Assembly (NCBI GenBank): GCA_022577435.1
Contig: JAKOON010000017.1
Span: 3,183,501 to 3,247,500 of the forward strand
Reading direction: 5' to 3'
Source of the DNA: Embiotoca jacksoni
Lineage: Eukaryota > Chordata > Actinopteri > Embiotocidae
Length of the DNA: 64,000 nucleotides
A program made the translations under genes and the position numbers. Below the pieces are notes generated by a model. It made no database searches, was not told where the DNA came from, and was given only the letters and a program-made list of their open reading frames with translations. Shown in pieces: positions 46,571-60,499 of this stretch. Each line of letters begins with the position of its first letter. The first letter of the stretch is position 1.

Positions 46571-48210
46571 GTGTTTGTGTTTGTGTTTGTGAGTGAGCGT
46601 TCACATATGGCTTTTCGTTCCGGTGGCAAGCAGAAGAGACTGAAATACAAGAGTCCAACTCCTCCTCACTCCTCTCTCTATCTCTCTCTCTCTCGTCTAT
46701 TCTTAGTCCTCCTCCCTCTTTCTTCCTCAATCATCATCGCCATCATCCGCCAGTCCAGCCTGCCCCACCAGCAGCCTCTTCACCTTCAGCTGATTAACAG
46801 CGGTTCAGGTGAGCCCCCCCCCCCACCCCTCCCGGCGCCTCCCGCCTCCTTGCGAGGGTCATAATGCAACACCTATGATGTCACTGTGCAAGGAGGAGGG
46901 TTTCCATGGTTACCAGGATGTCTTCTCTGTCTGTGGGCGTGGAAGGGAGTTCCCATTACTGTCTCTTGCGTCTAGTTGGTGTTTGCTTTGCGGGCACTGT
47001 GTTCTCCGTCCGGGGCCGTTCTGTCAGGTGCGGTGAGGTAAGTCTCTATAGTGCAGTGCAGAAAGCACAAGGGAAGCACAACACGATCCCTCTGGGTTCA
47101 GCGTGTCTGTCGGTGTGACTGAGGGCATCGCTGGTCGGCCGGTTTGTCTACCTGACAGAATAATTAAAAGCTGGAGATGTTGCAGCATTAAACCAGGAAG
47201 CTGCAGTCGTGTCGTACTCCTGTGGTCTGTTATTCCCCGTCTGTTCGTGCGCTGCAGTCGAGGTGCAGATCATTGGATGAGGGCCGTTCCCGCCGTTGGT
47301 CTGGCTTCTCGCTGCTTTTGTGTCAGCAGAGACGCTGGCTGTGAAGCCTGCATGCGTGCTTTCTGTGCTTAGTCTGTCACTTGACAAAGCAGCGTCCCTC
47401 TGTGTCCCCGACTGTGTTTACAGTTCAGTTGGTGGTCAGAGTCCAGTTGGGATGGGAGAAGGACACAGAGTGCAGTATTGATTTTGCTTTCCAGTTTTTT
47501 TTTTGTTTTTTTTTTTCCTTGCTGCTTATTCTCATTCCTACTGTGACTTCGAAGGGACACAATGCCCCATCCCCACTGGATAAAAGTTTCTGAGGGGATC
47601 TCTGCAGGCCCATTCCTCGATAATGACAACACTGCTGGACTGATGTGAGAAAACAAATGGAGCGTTCAACCTATCAGTAAAAGCTAATGCATTTATTACA
47701 ATTCCTGGTGATAAAATAAGGAATTCAAATGTACGACCTCTGGAATACTTCCGGTATCTTTCAAACCGAAGTGTCAGGTTAGTTTCACCTTTCAACGTGT
47801 CTGTGGTTCATACACCATTTTTTTTCTGTTGATATTGTACACAAGCAGGGCCACAAATAACAATAATTCACAGGCTTTGGTTCACTGTTTGGTCTTTGAG
47901 ATGTCAGAAAATTGTAAGAAAAGTCTACTAGTGTTTTCTAAAGACCAAAGTGCAACTTAAAATGTCTTTTGTCCTGACCAATAGGCCACAACCACAAGAT
48001 GTTAATCTTATCACAGAGGACTAAAGGATGCATCCAAGAAGCTGCTGTCAGAGAATTTTAGCTTTTTTCTTTATTAAAAAAATAACTCAAAATGATTTAT
48101 CAATTATCAAACAGTAAGCCATTCATTTTATGTTGATTAACTAATCTATTAATAGTCTAATCATTGCGGTTATGAACACAACAGGAACTTAGTATTACAT
48201 TTTACATTTA

Positions 48211-48255
48211 TTACATTTTATCGTGGAGTATCTTTTACTCCACGATAAAATGTAA
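48211..48255. other. Perfect 20-bp stem-loop
   Basis: The left arm TTACATTTTATCGTGGAGTA (48,211-48,230) is exactly complementary to 48,236-48,255, separated by the 5-nt loop TCTTT. The outer flanks do not pair. It lies in c1orf21 intron 1. No open frame and no repeat family was recognised. Confidence 0.95.
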
Positions 48256-50645
48256 CGTGACTTTTCAGGATTTAGACATACAAAGTAAACAACACTGTAG
48301 CAATGAATGCTGGTTACTCTTTTCCAAGGAAAGAAGATGACTGTTTTATAGTTTTTTGACTTTCAGCTGAGTCATATTGTGATTGAATCAGGATTCTATG
48401 ATGCAATGAACAATTATTTTCATTATTGATAAAGTAGATACATTTTTTTATTTAACTGTTTTTGTAATGTAAAAAAAAAATAGTGAAAAGGACCTTCCCA
48501 TAGCCCAAGGTGATATAACCATTACAGAAGATTTATTTTAGCATCTAACATGACAAAAAAGCATCAAATTCTCAGATTTAAAAAGCTGGAATCAGCAAAT
48601 GTTCAGCATTCTTGCTAGAAAATGACCAAAATGATTACCTTTTTATAAAAAATACTATCAGATTTATGCCCTGCTTGCTTGACTTTGACCTCAGTGCAGT
48701 GGCCTCCTCGATTTGCTGTTAACATCATGAAAATGAATACATTTCTAACACTTATTTCACAGAACAAATGACATATTTTCTGAACGTAGGGAGTTCAATC
48801 ACTGAAGTCATCACAAGAAGAGATGTGTATGTATCGTGGGTGGCTAATCATCTTGGCTGAACAGCATAGCATGTATTAATCAATCGATATTTATTTTTTC
48901 AGTGTTTCCACTCGGATTTCATTTGAACCATATTGCCGAGCACAGCAACTGTTTCCCTCTGGTGAATAGCAACGACCTCATGCTAGGTGTCGGTTGGATG
49001 AAAACTGTTGAGGGGTCTACTCTGAGAGGATGCAGTGTGTGTTTGTGTTTGTGTGTCTCTGCACACGATGACAGACGGACTAAAGCACTGGTTTGCATCT
49101 GAAAGAACACGGCCATGTTGAGATGTGAAGCACAGGCTCGTCTGCAGCTCCTCTGCAAAGGGCTCGAACAGGCAAACATTTCAACGTGCTTCATTCACAC
49201 ACAGACACTCATCCGAGATGGCTTTGCCAATTATCCTGCAGCATGCTTGCCAATTGCGCTGAGATTTGGTATTTATTTTCATCAGCTGCGGAAATCTTAA
49301 TGAATATTGATGTGGGTCTTCTTTTATTTTCCAGCTTGTCGGTTGGTTTGTTCGCAATTCAGATTGATTTGGGCGAGAAAACATAAACATGTTTGACCTT
49401 GTGTCGCTGCTCTGTTGGAGTAGGCTCGCTCTGTCACTTGTGCAGCTGTCTGTCAGTAAATGTGATGAACATGGAGGCATACTAAAGTCGAACATAGAAA
49501 AGCAGTGCTCGTAAAAACATAAACTGCAGTGCTGAACACCTTTTTATAGGTCAACAATTAGCAGCAGTCTTCACTTTGGAGAATTGACAGCCACGATAGA
49601 AAAATAATATTTAACTACAGATGAGAATAACTGTTAAGTCCAAAAATAGGAACATACAAAGGGCTCTGCAACATTTATACAAGTCAAACATGGACAAAAT
49701 GTACCCATAGTAGACTGAAAGCCAGCTGACTCACCTGATTCTACCTATGTATTATTACTTGTCGCGCTTTGATATCACTCAAGCCCTTCAGTCACATTTC
49801 CACCCTTTTTTGCTCCTGTTCTTCACCCTGAAATCAGTCATCTCAGGCTCTGACCTGCTTTTACCCCGGTCACAATTGGAAACAGCAGAACAAAGTGCTA
49901 CCAGAAGGAATAAAAAAACGGGCATGACTACTCGGCTTTTGCTCTTTGAGGGAATATGTCTCACTCTTGAAAACTCAGTGCTGCAAGCGGCGGCCATTAA
50001 TAGGCCTCAGAGGGAATATTTTATCCTCTGGTCTAGCCAACATTAGGTGGAACAATCCATTTTTGTATGGGTTGGTTCTACCTGTACCAAAAGGCACAGC
50101 TCAGATTTCAATTACACTACTGTGCTGGTCTCTGAGGTTGAGCGCTAATGGTGTCCCTCACCACTTTCTTCTTTCAACCCTTTGTTTTGTCCTCTAATTT
50201 TTTTCTCTTTGCGTAAGCTACAGTCGTGAAAGGAAATGGTAGGAGGCGCCCAGACCATACAAATTTCACCTCCACTGGCTTTTATGGGCCTGGAGTAAAA
50301 ACACTGGCTTCTTACCAAAGTATATGCATGTAACTTTGTGTCTAAGACCTGCTCTTGTTTCTTGACCAGCACATGCCTCAGCTATGTGCAGTAAGTCTCT
50401 CATTGTCAGTCACAAGGCCAGTTTCACTTAACAGAACAGAGGCGCTCCTGTATGTCCTCGCCCCCCCCCCCCCAACCCTTCACCCCCCTCTGTTTTCACG
50501 TCCATTACCCCCTCCATGACCACTTGTCATCCTCATTACAGCAGCGAGAAGGAGGAGAGAGATGCTCGACAGCAGACCGTGAATAGAGAGCGTGGAGACG
50601 TACACTACTTTAAGCAAAAGCACCCGCACTCAGGAGGAGAGAAAC

Positions 50646-50651
<6 letters not shown>

Positions 50652-50725
<74 letters not shown>
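50652..50725. repeat. (GT)n microsatellite
   Basis: About 36 uninterrupted GT units; in the c1orf21 intron. Confidence 0.95.
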
Positions 50726-50726
<1 letters not shown>

Positions 50727-52903
50727 CTTTCCAGGGCTTGTCAGGCTGATGGAGAGCTTAAACTGGGACAAGAGGAGAGCTGCAGCATTTGCTGCCTGGC
50801 TAGAGTAAATATTATGGCGCGTTGGCCCAGGAGTCATACTGAAACTCTGCTCTGTCACAGAAAACAGCAAAGACGCAGTCGACACACAGTAGCACACAGA
50901 CGCAGTTCTCCATCACAGTGTCGTGTAGCAACTTCAGGTACAGGATCTGGATTTTTTTTTTTTCAGTTTTCTGACTTCTGCTAGGTCAAAACAATACTTT
51001 CATTACGTTAGTCAGAAAGGAGTGTCTGCTGTTGCACTGGAGTATTTGTAGTCTATATATGTAACATAAAATCATATAAATCTTTCATAGATCTTACCAC
51101 ATCATCCACACTGTTGCAGCTATAACCTTAATAGGTCTGAGAAACTGGTGGGCCTTTTTCACAAATGACATGTTGAGATGTCACAGTTGGAAAAAAGCAC
51201 AGCTATAAATAATGGAAATTCATGATGGCTGAATTAAGACTCCTTGTTTTGTTCATGATTAATGTTTACATCACTGTGATGAAGTAAGTTGATTTGTCTG
51301 TTATTTTGCTCTACTTGCCAAGAACAGAAATTTCTGTCTGTGTATTTTAATGACACATGGAATTTAATATAACCGTATTGATATTGTAAAATTTCTCAAA
51401 ATTCACTTTCAAAACGATTTATATACGGTGTGAAGTAACCAGCTGGGGACTTCTGTTTTTGCGCCCAGTTTAGTCGGTTCCTGCTTGCCCATATTTTTTG
51501 GACATATGTGTGATGATAACTGCCTATTCTTAACAGTCAAACTGGGCGTTTTTTTTGGTTTTTTTAATTAAGTAAATATATCAACTTCAAAATCAAAGTA
51601 TTTCATCATATCAATACAACTGCTGATCCTTTGCTGTTGCCTTCAACATAAAATCATGTCTCCCAACCGTTCTCAAATGTTTCACACAATATTTTGTCCA
51701 TTTTTATGAAATTAAACATTAACCTCAAAAAGAGTGGTAAAAAAAAAAAAAGCACAAATAGTGCACATCTAATGAGTGTAACTACTGTTTCGGCAGCCAT
51801 TCACTAACTATCCTAACCATGAGATGCATCAGGACATGAGTGTCCTACCACTTTCTTCCTCCGTTAAAGCTCTATAAATTCTCATTCTGTCTAATGCATT
51901 TGTAAATGCTCTGTGGGTAACTCTGTGCTGCTGTACTGAGGGAACCAAAGGCTCATTGTAAAGCACTGGCCAGCTCAGTTCCTTTCAGTTTATTGTAGAG
52001 CAGGCCAGACAGCAGAGTAGGGCTCAGCACTCAGTATGAGGAAGCAGAGGGTGAGTCTGTGCTCTGTCACAGGTGGATTCACTGAGAGAACTGCTACGCA
52101 GTAGTGAATCTCCCTGCGGCTTTGGCCACAGCTGATCACTTCCTGATTACAGTCTGGCCCTCCTGTTACAGGAGCCTTATGATGGGAACTAATAAACACG
52201 GAAGCAAATCCTATCCAAAACAAAAAAAAAGTAGTCTTGGCCTCTCCTGTCTTTCACTTTTGTTCAGCCAGTTTTTCAGGCTCTATGGTCGCTCGCTCTG
52301 GCACAACCCAGCGTTTGAGAAACCTTTACACTAACTGCACACTGCTCAGCCTGTGTGAACGGTGTGTGTTTACGCAAGCATGTACGCTCACATCTCCCTG
52401 AACAAGTCCTTTTTGAGTTCCTCCTTCGACAAACTGACTTGTAAAGGAGGCTTTATTCACAGAACTGAGAGCAGGTCACGTCTCACCCCCAGGTATGCAG
52501 GCATGGGCAAGCCTCTGTGTTTGCCAAATCACATTCATTTTAAGCCCTTGGGTGTTTTCCATGTGTTATGGGTGCCCTTTGAACTTAACATGGAGTTGGA
52601 GCTCTTTGCCTTGCCGACCTCTGTGTTATTATTTTGGTGTACTGAAGATTGCTTACGAGGTGAAACACTGACACACGGCTCTGTGCCAAATCTGGTGTAA
52701 GTTTAGCTAGATATGATGCAAGACCTGCAGGTGACATCGTGACACACTTTTATCTTTAAATTGGGTTACTACTTTGCCTTGGCAAGTGTACCCTTGTTGA
52801 ATGTTAAGCATCTGGAGCGAGTGGCTGAGGTGGTTCTGTGCCAGTAAGAATTAAGAACTTTTATCCGTTTCACACACGCAGGATGTTTCTCAGATCATGT
52901 TGG

Positions 52904-52904
<1 letters not shown>

Positions 52905-52959
<55 letters not shown>
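52905..52959. repeat. (GT)n-(GA)n microsatellite
   Basis: About 22 GT units pass into five GA units; in the c1orf21 intron. Confidence 0.95.
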
Positions 52960-55194
52960 CAGGGAGATTGCTGGTGTGAGTGTCCTCGCTGACTCGCCAG
53001 ACTAAGCTTGTCCCATTGACACACTTCACTGTCTGCAGGAGGAGACGACTTCAGAGCAGCTCAGTCCAGCTGTCCTGTGGGTTGAATCAACACTGAGCAA
53101 CGCCCCGCTGTGGTCTTACATGTGGCACAGAGTGGCTCAGTGCTGCTAGGGTCGCCAGGGCTAAAAGTGTGCACTGATCTCATTGTAGAGTGAAACACAT
53201 GCAAAAAGAGTAGGAGGATGCAAACAAGTCTTCAACACTGGCACACTAGAATATCCTGGTCCTTAAGTCTTCTTTATTGCAGTGGATTTTTTTTTTTTTT
53301 TGCTTGTAAACTATTTAATACAAAGCTGTGTGTATTTGGTGCATGTGTCTGCAATGTAAGACGTTCAATCAAAAAGTAATTTTCTCCATTTTGACTGTTT
53401 CATTTGAAGAACTTTTAGAGGCCCAAAGGGATAATACCAGCCTGATTCAGTTTTCATTACTGTGATTGTAGTCTGGAAACGGCTTTCACATTAAGGTTTG
53501 CCACGTTGTAGTTACAGCTGTTGTAGAGTTTTGCCTGGTTTCAATGCATATAGTGTTGAATGCTGATTGGTTAAAGGCTGCTCCAAAGGTTTCAAAATTA
53601 ACACTAGGTTTACGGCCATTAAGCGGCGACTACTGGAAACAAGTACCCATGTTGGGTTCCCAGACCCGCATATTCACACATTGATTTTGAGTCTGAAACA
53701 TCAGGCAGGCTAAATCCTGAAACAAAAAAACAAGCCAACATTCGACAAAAGTCAAGAAAATAAACACAATTTTGAATGTCAAAAGTTTTTTTTAATTTTT
53801 TTTATTTTTCACTCTGGTAATATTGTTGAACATTTAGGGCTTCTACCACAAACTGTATATAAAAGTGGATGTAGCTTCCAGGTCTGAAATATGAGGCCAA
53901 TTCGTAAATGCCTTAAACTGCATTACCACAGAGGGCTGCTAGTGGTTGGCTCCAATAAGGCTCCGGCTTCATAGACTACCATTCAACTTCTCCAATGAAA
54001 TACAAAGCCAATACATTTTTTTTCCACGAGTTATTTTGGTGTTGTTATCTGCAGTCCCGGCTCTCCCCCGGTGGTACATCTGAAAATAATCACATTTATC
54101 ATCATCATTGGTTAGAATTTAGGTCTCAAAAAGCAGTATTATTTGGGGGCGAGCTGGTTGATTGACAGGCCTCTGGTGCATTAAGGTTTGCACTATAGGT
54201 GGGCGTGGTTTAGTGTCCTAGGGTTTCCAATCAGAGTGAGTCCGAGCCACAGCCCGCTCCTCCCGAGATCATCCAAATATGGTCCCTTCTGGCACCGAGA
54301 TAGCAAGCTGGTGACCACCGAAACTTGACTCAACACTTCAGAATGGCTGATCACAAACCAACGGGTGACGTTACTGTTGGTTGCCGCTTGGCTTCCACTG
54401 AAGCAAAACTGCATTTTAAAGAACTAAATGTTCATGTTTTTGTGGAAATAAAACACTGGATGGTCTTGAAAGAAATCTACTAAAATCAGCAGCGTGTGCA
54501 TCAGCCAACTCTTCACCCATAAAACCCTCAGTTGATTTTGTTTTTTGATGCTTCTGGGAAAACCAGATTTCTTGCAGAACATGTTTTGACTGCTTGAATT
54601 TCAACAAACAACTGAGTGTTGTGTCATTATTGAATCCTTTGCCCTTTATAGGCCTCCCTGGTATTTATTTATAGGTGTATTTGACTTTGTAATGGTCTGC
54701 CCACTAGCTGTAGCCGATTCGTATAAACCAAGTAATAGCTGCTTGGCTTACAGATCCACAAAGCCAAGCATCATCCTTGCACACAACAATGGCTCTGGGA
54801 CTGCTTGCCTATTTTTAGTCTGCTCCTACTCACAATTTGATGTTTCAATACACACAAATCACAGCCCTTCAAATTGATGCTGCCCACACACCAGAGACCC
54901 TGTGAAACTTAAAATCTATCAAGTCTTCCCACATTTCTCAATACACTTCCTCCAGAGGTCTGCTGAGGGGAGTTTCTGTGCTTTGCTAATCTAATGTTCC
55001 CTTCAGTTCCTCATTAATAGACCACAGTGTAGACCCGCTTGACGGTTCCCGAGCTGCATCCTCTCTTTCGTTGGCTTTATTCACCTTTTTCTCCTTCTTT
55101 TTCTGTCTCTGTAGCTCTCTCTGGCCTCTGTTTCTCAGTGTGCTGTGACTCTGACAGGTAAAATGCACCCTGGTGGCAGAGAGACAGTTGCATG

Positions 55195-55196
<2 letters not shown>

Positions 55197-55253
<57 letters not shown>
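55197..55253. repeat. (CA)n microsatellite
   Basis: About 27 CA units. A shorter GT array of opposite polarity follows at about 55,407-55,428. Confidence 0.95.
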
Positions 55254-55255
<2 letters not shown>

Positions 55256-57599
55256 CGTACTGCTCGGTGCACAATTCTCATTTACTGTATGTGGCTCTTG
55301 TCAAGAAACAGATTATGTCAGATGAGATTATTTCTGTGTCTTTACGACAACGTGCCTCAGACTGTATTAAGATCTTCCAGCTGTGCACGTCATCATGGGT
55401 TTATGAGTGTGTGTGTGTGTGTGTGTGAGACATAATTGAGTTGTTCCAGAGCGGTAGTCGGAGTGAGAGGTGTCCTCGGCGGCCTGGAACAGGCTGATAA
55501 GCTGCTCTGTAGTCCAGGACTCGTGCTCAGGCCACAGGTGACACCACACACAGCTGCACACACTGACACTAATCCCAAGCTTGCGTGCTTGCGGGTGTGC
55601 GCGCGCATACGTGCGTGTCTTCATTCATGCCCCCCAGGCACAACTCCTTCTCGCCTGCAAGCCCTTTGACAAATTCATGTGAAAGCTCTGCTAAGGCTCC
55701 AGAGGTTAATGCCTTTTCACCTATAGAGCTGGGAAAGTGTGAATCTCCTCATGGTGTACTGAACACACTCCTCACCAGCTCACAAACTATGACTCGTAAA
55801 CTTGACATAATACAGAATTTTATTTTTTCCATTAATTTCAGGAACGTACAACGGTTAGTTTTATGTGATCAAAAATGTAACATTTTCCCTTTAAATACTG
55901 CAGCCTCTGAAATGATTACACAGTTCAAGCAACACCTTAAAACACCTTACTTGAAGGTAAAACTTAAAGTTAGCTCACCTGAAACGCCTTCAGTATCTGT
56001 TACATTGATAAAACGGTTAGTGTGTCCTGAAAAATGTTACTGCTCATCTGATTGCTGTAGTCGCTTGCCTCTTGGGACTTCCTCGCAGTTCTGTAATGAA
56101 TTTCCAGATCTCCTAGCACCTGGCAAATTAATTATGTTGGCCACAACTATGATGATAAGGTTTTTCATGTAAGGTTTTTGTCAAAGCAAAACAGGATTTG
56201 TTTTACAGCAGTAGTTTCACGTGTTCTGTTTTTTTCTGCGACATGTCAGCACATTTTGTAAAAAGGACCTTCCAATACACAGACACAATAACATGGTCAC
56301 AACCATCCCTAAAGGTAAGACATTCAGTACCGGCACACACGGACCACCACTCCCTGCACCCTGTACACCTGCTGCTTTGTGTCGCCTCCAAGGTGATGGA
56401 GGCTGGTTGGCCGCAGCCTAAACACAGCAGTGAACACGGGCCTCCTGTCAACTTCAAACGCTCTGAAGGAGGGAGGAAGGGCAGGCGGTGCTCTTTTGAA
56501 GCTCTGTGCTCATCTTTTTCTCTGTGGCCTTTTTTCTATCCCACCTTCTGTCTATCCTTTCCTTCACCCTTGCGCCCCCCCTTGCCCCCCCCTTTTGTCT
56601 CAACCCACCTACTTCCTCTTTTCCGTTGTCTTTTTCTCTCTCTTCAGTGTTTTCCTGCCACTTCATAAAGCCTGTCCTTCATCCAATGCTCCTCCTCCTC
56701 TCACTTGTGTGCTGGTGCATCAGATTTAATTTGGGTGATGGGTAATCATCGGCTGCGTCTGTCTGTGTCTGTGTGTGTGTGTACGTGCATTTTTGTTTCT
56801 GGCAGCAGTCAGATGGGCTCTGTCAATGACAGGATATGGCATGTGTGAGTGACATGGAGACTGCCCTCAATGTAATGTGTCTGACATTGTGTGAGGCCTC
56901 CCATGACAGAGTGCGAGATTGACTGACAGTGACGTTCGCAGCTTTGTGTCAGCTGTCCTGCTCCGCGGGAGGGTTTCTACTTTCATCTTTTCTGAATGAT
57001 TTCGGAGTGTTTATTTAATTCCTAACCAAAAGCTTCAACGTGAAGTTAAAATGATGAGACGGCTTACAGAAACTTATCGGTGATTAAATGATCATTTTAC
57101 GGCTTCACTGATCAATATTTTTATATCAACAGTCAATTAAATAATTACACATAATGTGAAAGGTGTCACTTGTAGTGATGCAGCTGCAGTTCCCACCATG
57201 TTAGCACATTTCAGCTCATTGTTTCAGCCACTTCACTCTTTTGGTTCAGTCACACTGCTGCTGTCATTAACTTTACATCCACAGAAGACAGAGTATTTCC
57301 ACTAAAAATCCATTTTACACTTCCTGCTCCACGCCAAACACCAGACAAAGCTAGCACACAGCTAGTGAACAACGTTTGGCATTAATTTAGCATGTGGCAG
57401 CTAAAGAGTTAGATACTCCCCTCAGCAGGTGATGGAGCTAAAATGGGCGTGAATATTAGATTAACTGGCGGAAACCAGGTGGCCAGAAATACGACTCCAA
57501 ATGAATTCTAATGTTGCTTTGTGTCTGCTCAATGAGTAAAGGCAATGTTTTGCCAACATGTTTGCCAAGTCAATTTTGTAAATACACAAATCGCTTTAT

Positions 57600-58180
57600 G
57601 CAGGTAGGCTTTTTCCTAAGAGTATCATAATAACTTTAAGGAACATTCTTCAAATTTGGCACAAAGGTTCCCTTGGACTCGAGGATAAATTGTTCAAATT
57701 TTGGTGGTAAGAGGTCAAAGGTCACTGTGACCTCATAAACCACGTATGTCCAGAATTAAATGCTAACTGTGACTATGTTTCAGACACATGTCTAGGATAA
57801 AACGATGAAGTGGTGACATTTTATATCCAAAGTGTCAAATGTCAACTTCACTGTGGCATCATAATGTTCTGTAAAAAAAACCTTTTCTGGCTCTTTTTCA
57901 ACATCATGACGACAATAAAGAGAAGGGGAGATTGTGACCACATTTCACATTTGGTCAGATACTAAATTGTTGACACTAATCTTGGGTGTCCACGATCTGT
58001 GAGGAATTGATTACTGTCAATCAGCTTTATGGGCCAGAAATGTGAACACATTACGAATTCCTTCAAAGTCTTCACTACATAGCCTATATTATGTGAGTCT
58101 AAACGTTTATGAATGTGAACTGCAACTTGACTAGTTGGCGGAGACATACAACTGCAAGGCGGTAATTCTAGTTTCATTTT
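57600..58180. repeat. Teleost interspersed repeat with nuclear-receptor-like motifs
   Basis: The order of phrases (CTTTAAGGAACATTCTTCAA, then TGGTGGTAAGAGGTCAAAGG, then GATGAAGTGGTGACATTTTA, and ending with TGGCGGAGACATACAAC and GGCGGTAATTCTAG) matches a repeat I recall as common in fish. It has no coding content. Two related internal segments suggest an internal duplication: about 57,705-57,735 and about 57,830-57,865, where the same words recur in decayed form. Confidence 0.65.
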
Positions 58181-58862
58181 ATACTGTGCCATCGAATCCT
58201 CAGCTCTGTTTATTTTGTTCATCTTTGAATATTTGAAGAGAATTAGTCCTGATGCTTTTATGTTTAAAGATAATTAATTCATTAATCATTAAAATAATCA
58301 ATGCATAATAAATGAAAAATATTCATCATCCCTCAGCAGTGTATGGATACATTAATTAAATGAGAAGAATGACATATTCCAGCCGTATTTCAAACAGGTC
58401 ATGTTGTTTATCTACTCGTTGCCCCCTCCTCCCCCGCTGCTTCTGCTCACCACATGTTATGTTTAGCCCTAAAAACGAACTTTTACAAGGTTGAAGTAAT
58501 AATCTGCAACATGTGCAACAGATATACAGTATATAGAGGATGGCCAAAATTTAGCTAAATATATTTATAAAACCCACTCTGTTTAAACTTCAAATCTTAG
58601 CACTACCAGATCTGTATATCTAAGTATCTTTTTTGACGGAAAGCAAATCTCAAAAGCTGTTAAATGAGAAAACATATTTTACATTGATCGTAAGTCCCCA
58701 ATACCATAGAGTACTTTTAAGAGGTGATATCTATAAATAGCAGTGTAAAACCAGAACAGCAGTGTCGTTAATTTAATTGTGTTCATTATGAATTTAGAAT
58801 TTCTTCTCTCTGTCCTTGCCCAGGTGAGAGTGCGATGAGGAGATCTTTCAGAGTGTGAGGCC

Positions 58863-58953
58863 ATGGGCTGCACCTCGGCCAAGCAGGTGTCGGCTGTGCC
58901 CAACGATGAGGAGGGACGCGGCAAGGCCTACAGCAATGGAGACCTCTTCACTG
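58863..58953 (+). CDS. c1orf21: First coding exon of the C1orf21 homologue; partial
   Basis: The exon starts at about 58,824 after TTGCCCAG, with 39 nt of leader. The ATG at 58,863 begins MGCTSAKQVSAVPNDEEG and the exon continues with RGKAYSNGDLFT, ending in phase 1 at a GTCAGT donor. The human C1orf21 protein (about 121 aa) begins with a very similar MGC-SAK...NGD sequence and is a neighbour of EDEM3 in human. The N-terminal Gly2 followed by Cys3 makes N-myristoylation plus palmitoylation plausible. The function is unknown. Only about a quarter of the protein is here; the other exons lie to the right of the window, since none was found before 64,000. Confidence 0.88.
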
Positions 58954-60499
58954 GTCAGTTCACACACGGATGTCAATAAAATCTCCACAGCTCCATTTCA
59001 CTCAGTTAATTGCTCAGCGTAGACCCATTGCCTTGTCTGCCCCGAGGACTATGAGCTATAACGAAGAGAATATATTTTCAGGGCAGAGTCTTAAGCGCTC
59101 CATTTGAGACGATAACAGTCAACACCGCCAGTTTTATTGGAATCAGCGGTGTTGACAGTTCACATAAGAGAGAGGAAGTAACTAGTAAGCGAGACAGTGG
59201 TGTTCACTTGTGTCCTTTATGTTCTTAATGCTTTAGTCTTTGGAAGAGGACAGAGAGAGACTGAGAGCAATAGAAACATAAAGGTGAGGAGGGGTGTGAC
59301 TAGAGAGGTGTGATGATGAGGTACAGGTATAGTTTGAGTACTACTTGTATTGTGGCTCTGGAGGAAGTTTTCCAATGTAAGGGATGCAGGGGGTTCTAAT
59401 GAAAGACAACTGAGGTGCATTGTGGGAAATGTGGAATTGTGTTTCCGGAGTTTGACCCTAAACTGCTTTAGACTCTTTTTAAGTTCTGTCTCTTGTGAGT
59501 GACCCATCATTATGGAAGTGCAGTCCCATTGTGCTGGAGTACCCCTTTAAACATTTCAATAAGTCATTAAAATCTGAAGTTCATGAACAGATACCTTATT
59601 AGTTTTCAAACAATGACTGGAAGATCAGTCTGAGGATCCTAACTCTTTGATTTGATTTATCTTGAGCAAGAAAGAAGAGAACTAAAGGCCTCTAAACAAT
59701 TCAATTTAACAGAAATATTGGGAACGTCACTGTTTGCACAAATCAGACAACCTCTGACATGAGTCACAAGAGGTCACGAGAAGACTGCTTTGGGTCGTGA
59801 GACAAAACGCTTGGGAACAGTGATTTATACGTTTTTCAAGGTCAGTCATGAAACAAAACTGAAGCTGTCGTTCATCTATTTAAAAATTAGTTTTTCTATA
59901 TCAAAATATAGACTGTAAGCATAACATCGTGACTATCAAGACACTCAGTCCTCATTTGCTCCCATGAATGTGAAAAATGACAACTCCCTTTAGGCAAGCG
60001 GTCCGTGATCTAATAGTTTTGATTAATTGAAAAATAACGGGCAGAATTATCAGTGATGAACGTAAATGTTAGTTGTAGCCTTGTCTGCAGCAGACAGTTG
60101 GGCAACGAGGGACGGAAATATAAGTGAACGGCAGAGAGAAAGAGATGACGGGTGGATGAGGGATTAACGGCGATTAAGAATTAGGAGCAACACTCTGGTA
60201 GAACTGCACAAGGGCGGATGGATGTGGCAGATGACGATCGACAGGAGGTCCCCTCCGTCTGACTCCATCATCCTTGTCTCCCTCCTCTTCACCCTCTCTC
60301 TGCGCCCTCTCTTCGACTTCCTGCTCTTTTCCGGTCCCTTCAATTCCTCGCCTCTCCTCTCTGATTGCCTCGCACTCGCGTCTTCGTTCCCTCCTCGTCT
60401 TTTAAGGAGCAGCAGAGCGGGTCGGGAGATGAGAGGGAGCGATGGGAGGAGTGGAGCATTTTCCTTGAGAGAGGAAGGGAGAGTGACGTGGGTTGACGC

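Larger units (their letters stand above)
45171..58823 (+). other. c1orf21 intron 1 (13.7 kb)
   Basis: The intron begins GTAAGT and ends TTGCCCAG. Its first part (to about 45,850) is still GC/CpG-rich and open in several frames, as CpG islands are, with no recognisable protein. The rest holds CA/GT microsatellites, a perfect hairpin at 48,211-48,255, a C-run at about 50,461-50,473, pyrimidine-rich tracts at about 56,510-56,700, and a teleost repeat at about 57,600-58,180. I saw no nested gene. Confidence 0.55.
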
